Source: Thalassiosira profunda (Eukaryota > Bacillariophyta > Thalassiosirophyceae > Thalassiosirales > Thalassiosiraceae). From it: a stretch of 23,486 nt of DNA. Location: positions 1-23,486 of the forward strand of contig JALLAP010000853.1 in assembly GCA_036939355.1 (NCBI GenBank). Reading direction: 5' to 3'. The position numbers were made by a program, and so were the translations under genes. Shown here in pieces: positions 9,701 to 17,151 of the stretch. The notes under the pieces were generated by a model. It did not search any database, was not told where the DNA came from, and worked only from the letters and a program-made list of their open reading frames with translations. Positions within the stretch are counted from its first letter, which is position 1. Every line of letters begins with the position of its first letter.

Positions 9701-12183
9701 CCCTCGGCGCCTCCAACTTCAACCCAAGCACAGGTCCTGGCGAATATCTTGTCTGAAGCGTCGCAGTTTGACCTATTTCACATTCAGACCGTCCTGAAGG
9801 CGTTTCAAGGAGCTGCCTACGAGAGTGTCCCTGATGCCATCGCTGCAATCGAACAGCTTGGGGATTTGTCCTCGGACATCCTCCAGAAAATGGCCGACGT
9901 CGCAGAGAAAGAGAAGTCGCCTGTCGCACAATACACTGCTCCCCAAAACGAGAACTTTTACGCTGCCAATGGCCGCATTTATGTCCCAATTGACGACGAT
10001 CCGATCAGCATCTCAGACGTCAAGATGCTTGTGGCGATGGAGATGGACAAGACGCACGCAATGACGAAATTGCTGCTTCCTCATCTCCTGTCGCCATCAG
10101 GTAAGGATTGGGCCAGCAGTGCCTTAGGGCGTCGCATCCACCAATCCATAGGGACAACGGCATCAGTTCTGAACGACATGATGCCCTCAACCTCCAAACC
10201 GCAGCAGGATTACGCGGCGACGTTCGATTCCTTGCAAAGGGAGGAAGGCAATCCTCTATATTTTGCTTGGAATGAAGGATCGTCTTCCTCCACCAAGAGT
10301 CTTCAAGTCCAAGTGTCGGTGATACTGGACCCGCTGACCGAACCGACCCAGCGCGTTGCGCCTTTGCTGATTGCCATCCGAGACCACTTGAAGCTACCAC
10401 TTCGACTTGCACTGGCTCCGCGCCAGGTGGTTCAGAACGATGCGCCGCTGAGCAGCTATTATCGCTTTGTGGCCGACCCAACGGCCTTCCCTGACTCCAA
10501 CCCTCCCAGTGCGTTGTTCCAGAATCTTCCTACCAACCATCTGTTGACCCTAAGGATGGATGTGCCTGAGTTGTGGGACGTGCAGCAGGCATACGCCATC
10601 CAGGACGCCGACAATCTTCGGTGCGATGCAAGTGGGTGCGGTGACGAAGCAGTTGGAGGGGCGATCGAATTGTCTCGGATCGAGTACACACTGAAGAGCC
10701 TTTTGTTTTTTGGACAGTGCTACGACGTTTCCCAAAGCACTCCTCCCAATGGCCTTCAGCTAACCTTGGACAGATCAAAATCCCCGCAGAAGATGTCAGA
10801 GTCCGAATTGAATGCAGATGGTTCCCAGCAATTGGCAGACTCAACCCCGGGAGAACTGCTCGCAGAACATACGGACACTCTCGTGATGAAAACGGCCGGA
10901 TATTGGCAGCTGCGAGCAAACCCAGGCGTTTGGGACATGCGCATCGCAGAGGGATCCAGAGGAGCAGAGATCTACCACATGGTGGAAGGCTCTGTTGCAC
11001 CGTCGGGACGGATCACACTCGCAAAGAACGCAACTGAAAGCAGCACCAAGACGCTGGTGATGAGAGATTTCTCGAACCAGGGCAAACTCTTGTTGGTGAA
11101 GAGGAGAAAAGGGTACGAGGAGGCGGAACTGTTCAGCGAGGAAGCGGCCACTAGTGGAAGCCAAGGCGAGGAGCACGAGACTGTTCACGTGTTTTCTCTC
11201 GCAACCGGCCATTCCTACGAGCGCCTTCTGAAGATCATGATGCTGAGCGTGACCAAGCGAACTACAGCTCCGGTCAAGTTCTGGCTCTTCGAAAACGTAA
11301 GTTGTGCTCAGTGTCCTGTTCTGCACATATATGCACATGCCTCCTCACACTTTGCTGCCTTCCCTTCAGTTCCTTTCCCCTTCGTTCAAAGCTTCTGCCA
11401 AATACATGGCCGAGCAAATCGGCTGCGAGGTGGAATTTGTGACGTACAAGGTGCGCGCCCTCGCAGACTGGTTACATTTGATGAAACTCTCGTGCTAAAC
11501 ACTCATTCCTTTTGCAGTGGCCCGAATGGCTTCGAAGCCAGAGCGAAAAGCAACGACTAATTTGGGGGTATAAGATCCTCTTCCTCGATGTTCTCTTCCC
11601 TCTTGACGTGAAGAAAATCATTTACGTCGACGCGGACCAAGTGCTGAGAGGGTCACTGACGGAACTGTGGGATCTAGACCTGGAAGGGGCTCCATACGGC
11701 TACACGCCAATGTGTAGTTCGAGAAAAGAGACGCTGGGCTACCAGTTCTGGAACACGGGCTTTTGGAAGTCGCACTTGCGTGAGAAACCCTACCACATCT
11801 CGGCCTTGTACGTCGTTGACTTGGAAAGGTTTCGTCGCGAGCTTGTCGGAGACAGACTTCGATCGGTCTACCAAAGCCTCACAGCGGACCCCAACAGCCT
11901 TGCAAACTTGGATCAAGACCTTCCGAACTATGCGCAGCATGACATACGGATTTTCTCTCTGCCACAGAAGTGGCTCTGGTGCGAATCGTGGTGTTCCGAC
12001 GAAACGAAGGCGGAGGCGATGACGATCGATCTGTGCAACAATCCGGAACACAAAGAGGCAAAGATATCGATGGCTAAACGCATCATCTCGGGCGATCTCT
12101 TTGAAGAGAGCTGGGAAGAGCTCGATGCCGAGGTGGCCCGGTTCAACGAGGACTTCTTGGCCACGCAGAAAGCTGTTACATGA
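6746..12183 (+). CDS. UGGT: UDP-glucose:glycoprotein glucosyltransferase (UGGT), three exons
   Basis: ER-lumen folding sensor that adds glucose to the N-glycans of misfolded glycoproteins, returning them to calnexin/calreticulin. Exons 6746-11296, 11370-11450 and 11518-12183; introns of 73 and 67 bp are GT-AG, phase 0; 1765 aa. An ATG 78 bp upstream (6668) is in frame, but 6746 places a hydrophobic signal peptide at the N-terminus. Seen: the region around WPTTPF and SPHCEMHR typical of the N-terminal thioredoxin-like domains; [10 protein letters not shown] (~residue 635), as in the beta-sandwich region; then the GT24 catalytic domain from about 1480 ([19 protein letters not shown]), with metal-binding DAD at 1582-1584, DQDLPN and WLWCESWC. 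An acidic run sits near residue 612. It is longer than the usual ~1500 aa. The C-terminus is QKAVT, with no KDEL/HDEL-like retrieval signal. Both introns fall in the catalytic domain. Confidence 0.96.
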
Positions 12184-12199
12184 CGAGCCTTTAAGAATG

Positions 12200-14020
12200 T
12201 TATGCAACGGTACCCATGCTCATCACAGCAATTGCTTCGAGCCTTTCGATTTGTTCTTCATCGTGCGTGACCATTACCACACAGCTATGCTTGGCACTCT
12301 GCTGTATTGACTCCTCAACCGCTTGCTTCGTCGTTGTATCGAGTGCGGAGGTAGCTTCGTCGAGGAGTAGCACAGTAGGCGAAGTGGCGAGAGCGATCGC
12401 CAGGAGAATGCGCTGTCCTTCGCCTCCCGCCAGTTTCGACCAAGGCTGCGAGAGCTTCGATTGTGGCGATTCGAGGCCCCATGCACTCAAGTAGGTCGTC
12501 GTTTGGGACATCAACGATTCCAAGGTTGCATGATGTTGCGTCGAGTGTCCGACAAAGCTGAGAAACGAACTCGGTGTTCCCTGAAGCGCGGATGCGCCTG
12601 TTTGAGGAAGGTAGAGAACGTCGCGTCTCCACTCAGTTGGGTGATACTGTGCGCTATCTTTTCCAAAGAGAAACATTGACTTGGAGGATGACTGTGCAGG
12701 GACGAAACCGGAGTTCAGCTCGGCAATCGCCTTCAGCAACGTCGACTTTCCAACGCCAGATGTGCCCTGGAGAACAACTAAACCTCGTGGCAAGGAAAAG
12801 TTGACAGTCATCTTGTGCCTTCCCTTCGCAAAGAACCCGCCCAGATCGACCTGCAATACAGTCGTTTCGTCAGGCACATCTTTCGAGGAAAGTTCCACTG
12901 CAACTACCTCTGCGCTCCTTTCTGTTTCGATACCTGGCAGTGCTGTACTACCACTTTTCCTGAAGAGAGACTTTTGCAACGTAGAAAAGGAAGCTACCAC
13001 CTGAGAGACCCGCAGCGAATCGTTCTCGACAATAAAGTCGTCTCGCAACGCCCCCCGACCATCGAATGCATTCCAAATCAGTAGCTCTGACGCAATCGCA
13101 ATGCTGACGAAGTTGGCACCGAGAATTAGACACATGATCATGATCTGGTACCGGGCAGCTCGAGTCGGAGATGCTCCGCCAAGCACCTGTCCAGTCATCA
13201 TCCCTGGAATGGATACCAAGCCACATGTCATCATGCTATTTATCTGCGGTTTGAGCGACGCCGCAAGCACGGTCTGGAAGGAGGGCCGGGTGGCACTCCA
13301 GGCATCGGCACCAAAGCTGATCATCAGTTCGATTGTTTCGCGCTGCTTCGACTGGAGCTCTGTGAACGTCACATCTAGAGCCAACGAAACGCCTGAGAGG
13401 GCATTGTTGAAGAGCATGCCGAATAGAGGAATCACCCGAGGACTATACCAAGGGGCTGGCTTCACGATGAAGATTGCCACAGCTCCCAGCATCGAAACGG
13501 CAATGAAAAGAGCAGCCATTACGATGAGCAGCACAAGATATCTCGAATCTGGCGGACGAAGAGTCAGCTTGGAGCGCGACGAGGCCTCATAGGCTGCAAT
13601 TGGCAGCATGAAGCAGAAGATGTAACCTAGGACCAGGATGATGGGATACCGCTGAAGTCGCCCCGTAGCCTCGTTGTTGGTGGCTTGGCTCTCAACGAAC
13701 CGAAACAGAGGCGACAGCATCGCCGCAAGCAGGCTAAGCTGCATAAACGTCCTGATGGTCGCCACGACGACGTCTTCGGCCAGCTCGGCGGACGCGCAGC
13801 TGTAGTATGATCCCACCGACACGAGCGAGGTGACTGCGATCGCCGGCAGCATATTTGCAAGAGAGATGTTGTCCTGTTCCTGTCGCCGCACTTTTGTGGC
13901 GCTGGGGGCAGCCACCACAGGATACGATGGATGCCCCTTGATGCCATCGACCGACGCACCACCCGACGGCGCGGGAGATTGGGGGGACCCGGACGCCACT
14001 GCCCTCCTCCGGATGGCCAT
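12200..14020 (-). CDS. Fused FetB-FetA (ALS3/STAR2-STAR1 type) ABC transporter
   Basis: 606 aa, intronless. The N-terminal half is a UPF0014/FetB permease (~54-320) with several membrane segments and family hallmarks: PRVIPLFGM (194-202), NNALSGVSLALD (205-216), INSMMTCGLVSIPGMMTGQ (260-278) and SPTRAARYQIM (284-294). The C-terminal half is an ABC ATPase (~386-606): Walker A GTSGVGKST (419-427), Q-loop LPQ (471-473), signature LAGGEGQR (530-537), Walker B with LLLDEATSALD (551-561) and H-loop His586. In E. coli, FetA and FetB are separate proteins linked to iron efflux; in plants STAR1 and ALS3/STAR2 act in aluminium tolerance. Here both are one chain, permease first. All ATPase motifs are intact. 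Substrate (iron, another metal, or UDP-glucose as proposed for plant STAR) cannot be told from sequence. The first ~50 residues show no clear targeting signal. The stop is 16 bp from the UGGT stop. Confidence 0.9.
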   Translation of the reverse strand: MAIRRRAVASGSPQSPAPSGGASVDGIKGHPSYPVVAAPSATKVRRQEQDNISLANMLPAIAVTSLVSVGSYYSCASAELAEDVVVATIRTFMQLSLLAAMLSPLFRFVESQATNNEATGRLQRYPIILVLGYIFCFMLPIAAYEASSRSKLTLRPPDSRYLVLLIVMAALFIAVSMLGAVAIFIVKPAPWYSPRVIPLFGMLFNNALSGVSLALDVTFTELQSKQRETIELMISFGADAWSATRPSFQTVLAASLKPQINSMMTCGLVSIPGMMTGQVLGGASPTRAARYQIMIMCLILGANFVSIAIASELLIWNAFDGRGALRDDFIVENDSLRVSQVVASFSTLQKSLFRKSGSTALPGIETERSAEVVAVELSSKDVPDETTVLQVDLGGFFAKGRHKMTVNFSLPRGLVVLQGTSGVGKSTLLKAIAELNSGFVPAQSSSKSMFLFGKDSAQYHPTEWRRDVLYLPQTGASALQGTPSSFLSFVGHSTQHHATLESLMSQTTTYLSAWGLESPQSKLSQPWSKLAGGEGQRILLAIALATSPTVLLLDEATSALDTTTKQAVEESIQQSAKHSCVVMVTHDEEQIERLEAIAVMSMGTVA

Positions 14021-14607
14021 GACGGGCGTAGGATGAGAGTAAGCGACGCTGGTGCAAGACGTCTGCTCACGACAGATATCGATATGTAACCGTATCTAAT
14101 ATCCGATATCGCCACAACAACTGCTTGTAGACCACAACTCTCGGGATCACTACTTCTCCACCATCAGCAACATCCTCTCCTGCTTCCGCCGGTACATCGC
14201 CTGCAGCCTTCGACGAATCCTCTGGAGCTCGAAGATCTGAAACGCCAGCGGTGGAGGATAGTGGTGCTTCTTGCGCTTGCTCATGTTCCAATGGTGTGCG
14301 CGCACCCAAGTCGACCGATGCTGCAGCTTCACCGATTCTTGCTCATTCGTCGTCGTGAAATGAACACGCGTCCAACTCTGAGGAGACACGCATCATGAAA
14401 TAAAAGAACACGCGTTCAACTCGAGAGCGATGACTATCTATCGTACAATAGCTCGACGGTCGCTCTCTCTTCTTGCTCATAGGTAAGCTCAAGACGCGAC
14501 ACGCGTCCACCGTCCTGCGAGGGTTACCTAGCTAACCACCTGAACCTTACGTACATCTCCCTACGTAGCCTCCTCACTAATCCATTTTCCGACCCCCCTA
14601 ACCCAAC
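14021..14607. promoter_or_regulatory. Divergent intergenic region with three ACGCGT boxes
   Basis: About 590 bp between the start codons of the ABC transporter and SNW genes. ACGCGT occurs at 14366-14371, 14410-14415 and 14501-14506, the first two inside a short imperfect direct repeat (gaacacgcgt followed by t/ccaactc). A perfect palindrome, atatcgatat, lies near 14076-14085. A weak small ORF is listed separately. No RNA gene seen. Confidence 0.4.
14150..14389 (-). CDS. Possible small basic protein (79 aa), weak candidate
   Basis: ORF from ATG at 14389 to TAG at 14150, between two divergent genes. The second half is rich in Arg, Lys and Gln (around LQRIRRRLQAMYRRKQER), could form a basic helix, and follows MSKRKKHHYPPP. 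An alternative start is the internal Met at MSKRKK. No family recognised. It may equally be chance: another frame on the same strand is also open (14067-14309), and the 5' part overlaps two of the ACGCGT-rich repeats' neighbourhood. Confidence 0.2.
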   Translation of the reverse strand: MSPQSWTRVHFTTTNEQESVKLQHRSTWVRAHHWNMSKRKKHHYPPPLAFQIFELQRIRRRLQAMYRRKQERMLLMVEK

Positions 14608-16560
14608 ATGGCGAGCCTCTTCCTCCCCGCGCCCACCCGGTCGGGCAACAAGCTCGGCCAGAAGCCGGGCGGCCTCGGCGGCGGCGCCGCCCTCGTGTCC
14701 GACAACGGCGGCCCCGGCGGGTCCTCGGATGCACTCGCCAATCCCACTAATCCCACGTCCACCCAAAACCAAAATAATCGTGCACCAGCCCCCGCGGCGA
14801 AGAAGCGCGTCCCCTCCTACGAGGCGCGGTGCGACGCGGCCCTCCGCTTCTCCAAATTGTCTCCCGAGGAGCGGAAATTGCCCTCTAACAAGAAAGCAAT
14901 GTTTGTTCCCCGGTCAACTGCGGATTTTGACGATGGGGGCAGTTTTCCCGAAATACACGTGGCCCAGTATCCGCGGCACATGGGGAATCCCCACCTCGCC
15001 AAGCGGAATGGCGGCGGGGCGGCGGCCGGTGCTGGGGGAGGTAGTGGGGGTGGCGGGGGAGACGCGCCCGGCGTCAAGGGCCGCGCCATCATCACGCGGG
15101 ATACCATTTCGGCCACGGTCGACTCGGAGGGGAAGGTGTCCTACGATGCCATCGTGACGGGCGGGACGAACGCGGACAAGAGGGTGTACGCGAAGCACTC
15201 GGATTTGAGGGGCTGCCGGCCCACGGAGGAGGAGATTGCCTTGCCCACGGAGGAGGACGAAGCGTCCACCGCCGCGAGGACCCAACGCGCCTTGGCGGCG
15301 CTGATCTCGAGCAAGGTGGCGATGGACAAGCCCACGGGCTCGGCCATCGAGGCCGCCAAGGATTCGGCCACGGCCCACGAGCGCACCCAATTCATTCGGT
15401 ACACCCCCAACGAAAACGCGCCCGGCTACAATCCCCAGGCATCGAAGCGCATCATCCGCATGGTGCCCAAGCAGGTGGACCCCATGCAGCCCCCGAAGCA
15501 CATGCATCGCAAGGCGCCCCGCGGCCCCGCCGAGGATCCGGTCCCGGTGTTACACGCCCCGCCCGAAAAATTGTCCAAGGAGGAACGGGAGGCGTGGAAC
15601 GTCCCCGCGTGCATCTCCAACTGGAAGAACACGCGGGGGTACACCATCCCGTTGGACAAGCGCTTGGCCGCGGACGGGCGGGGATTGCGCGACGACGCCA
15701 CGATCAATTCCAACTTTGCCGTGCTGTCGGAGAGCTTGTACGTGGCCGAGCGGCAGGCGAGGGAGGAAGTTCGGACGCGGGCGGCCGTGCAGAAGAGGCT
15801 GGTTTTGGATCAGCGGGAGCGGCGGGAGGAGGAACTGCGGGAGCTGGCGAACAAGGCCCGGATGGAGCGCGGGGGAGTGGCCCCTGCTGCTGCCCCGGCG
15901 GCTGCTCCTGTCGACAACAGTGCCCAGGAGGGGGGACTGTCGGGCCTGCAAGCCTACGGAAGCGACGACGACTCGGCCGAGAGCGTCACGGAGCGCGCCG
16001 CCGACAAATTGCCGCCCGCCATGATCAACGAGGAAGAGGAACGGGCGCGCGCGCAGCGGGACCGCCTCCGCGCCGAGCGCCGCCGCGAGCGGGAACGGGA
16101 GTACCGCCTCGAGCGCGCGGGGAAGGCGGCCGCGGACGACGAGGCCGACGAGGATCTCAAGAAGAAGCGCCGATTGGAGAACGATCGCGACGTGTCGGAG
16201 AAGATTGCGCTGGGGACGCACACGGGCGGCGGCGGGGCGGGAGGCGCGGGGGGAGTGGACTCGCGGCTGTACTCGCAGAACGCGGGATTGTCGTCGGGCT
16301 TCGGCGCCGACGACGAGTACAACGCCTACTCCCGTCCCATGTTCGATCGCGAGGGGGTCGCGAGTTCGAGCATCTACCGGCCCACGCGGGATGCGAATGC
16401 GGAGGACGCCGATGCGCAAATGGACAGGCTGAAGCGGGGAGCGACGAGCAAGTTTGTACCCGACAAGGGGTTCGGTGGCGCCGGCGGGGACAATGCGGGC
16501 GCCACGGCGGGAGGTGCGGCGAGGTCCGCTCCCGTGCAATTCGAGAAGGGCAACTCGTAG
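14608..16560 (+). CDS. SNW1: SNW/SKIP domain pre-mRNA splicing factor (Prp45/SNW1 homologue)
   Basis: Spliceosome component joining at activation and kept in catalytic complexes; also a transcription co-regulator in animals and plants. 650 aa, intronless. Seen: N-terminal APTR and YEARCDAALRFS; IHVAQYP; the family-defining SNWKN at residues 337-341, followed by GYTIPLDKRLAADGRG; then charged Arg/Glu helices (~375-420 and ~475-530); and the C-terminal conserved LYSQ, SSGFGADDEYNAYSRP, SIYRP, KFVPDKGF and PVQFEKG. Low-complexity Gly/Ala runs (~residues 20-40 and 132-152) are insertions relative to plant and animal members. The length is somewhat above the ~540 aa of human SNW1. The start at 14608 is the first ATG in a compact N-terminus that matches the family. 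Symbol by homology. Confidence 0.95.
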   Translation: MASLFLPAPTRSGNKLGQKPGGLGGGAALVSDNGGPGGSSDALANPTNPTSTQNQNNRAPAPAAKKRVPSYEARCDAALRFSKLSPEERKLPSNKKAMFVPRSTADFDDGGSFPEIHVAQYPRHMGNPHLAKRNGGGAAAGAGGGSGGGGGDAPGVKGRAIITRDTISATVDSEGKVSYDAIVTGGTNADKRVYAKHSDLRGCRPTEEEIALPTEEDEASTAARTQRALAALISSKVAMDKPTGSAIEAAKDSATAHERTQFIRYTPNENAPGYNPQASKRIIRMVPKQVDPMQPPKHMHRKAPRGPAEDPVPVLHAPPEKLSKEEREAWNVPACISNWKNTRGYTIPLDKRLAADGRGLRDDATINSNFAVLSESLYVAERQAREEVRTRAAVQKRLVLDQRERREEELRELANKARMERGGVAPAAAPAAAPVDNSAQEGGLSGLQAYGSDDDSAESVTERAADKLPPAMINEEEERARAQRDRLRAERRREREREYRLERAGKAAADDEADEDLKKKRRLENDRDVSEKIALGTHTGGGGAGGAGGVDSRLYSQNAGLSSGFGADDEYNAYSRPMFDREGVASSSIYRPTRDANAEDADAQMDRLKRGATSKFVPDKGFGGAGGDNAGATAGGAARSAPVQFEKGNS

Positions 16561-16599
16561 AGTTGGTGTCGTTGCCTGTCGTTGCGTATGAGCTTAAAA

Positions 16600-16647
16600 G
16601 TAGATGAGGGACAGTTGCAAAATGTAGATGAGGGACAATTGCAAACT
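16600..16647. repeat. 24-bp tandem duplication in the SNW 3' flank
   Basis: Units 16600-16623 and 16624-16647 share gtagatgagggaca, then differ at one base (g/a), and share ttgcaaa before diverging at the end. It begins 40 bp after the SNW stop, so it is probably in the 3' UTR. Confidence 0.8.
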
Positions 16648-16799
16648 GAAGCACTCATTGATTGAGCTGTCTGGGTATCGACTGGGGAAGGAGGAGCTCC
16701 GGGGAAATAGAGAGGTTGAAAGTTGGAAGGAGGCAGAGAAAAAGTGGACTCCCCACGCCTCATCTCACACAGCCACTCATTTTTCGCTTTGCTTGGCAG

Positions 16800-17064
16800 T
16801 TTGGCAGTACCTAGGCTTCTGCTTATACATAGTGGGCGCTGAAACGCCTTTCCGTGGGCGGTGCCCGCACATTTGCCCACGCAAAATTCGTGGGCAGCCA
16901 CGTAGGAACTCGTAGCTTTACTACCAGGTCCGCTGAAAAATCGCTCGGCGCTGGCGCGCCCACGCCCTTTTGTTAGGAGAAGCAAGAGGGGGAGGCCCTC
17001 CTGGAGCCGCGACTTTTCGTGGGCGCGCCCACGCGCCCACTATAAGCAGAAGCCTATTTGGCAG
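16800..17064. mobile_element. MITE-like non-coding element with terminal inverted repeats and an 8-bp flanking duplication
   Basis: The ends are inverted copies: left 16812-16839 begins taggcttctgcttata, right 17033-17056 ends tataagcagaagccta, and both continue inward to gtgggcgc/gcgcccac. The 24-nt right arm matches the left at every base except for a 4-nt insertion (cata) in the left arm. The 8-mer TTTGGCAG occurs at 16800-16807 and 17057-17064, directly against the right end and 4 nt from the left inverted repeat; it is a candidate target-site duplication, as in hAT elements. The interior has many GTGGGC/GCCCAC units on both strands and could fold extensively. There is no transposase frame, so it would be non-autonomous. 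It ends 95 bp before the next gene's start codon. Confidence 0.7.
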
Positions 17065-17151
17065 GCAAACCCAACACAAGCACGCACACCCAGCTCGCGA
17101 CGACGGCAACTCGGCCAACAGCCGCGACCTTGCTCTGCGACAATACCCACC

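Noticed and set aside
15550..16539. 329-codon minus-strand open frame in the SNW gene
   Set aside because: Shadow of the SNW coding sequence caused by high third-position GC; Arg/Pro/Leu-rich with no recognisable domain.
15594..16607. 337-codon plus-strand frame overlapping SNW
   Set aside because: A second frame over the C-terminal half of SNW, extremely Arg/Gly-rich; the SNW frame carries all conserved motifs.
16808..17056. Inverted repeat as a transcription terminator or CRISPR-like array
   Set aside because: The arms lie about 200 bp apart with a flanking 8-mer duplication and no regular repeat-spacer pattern; a transposon remnant fits better.
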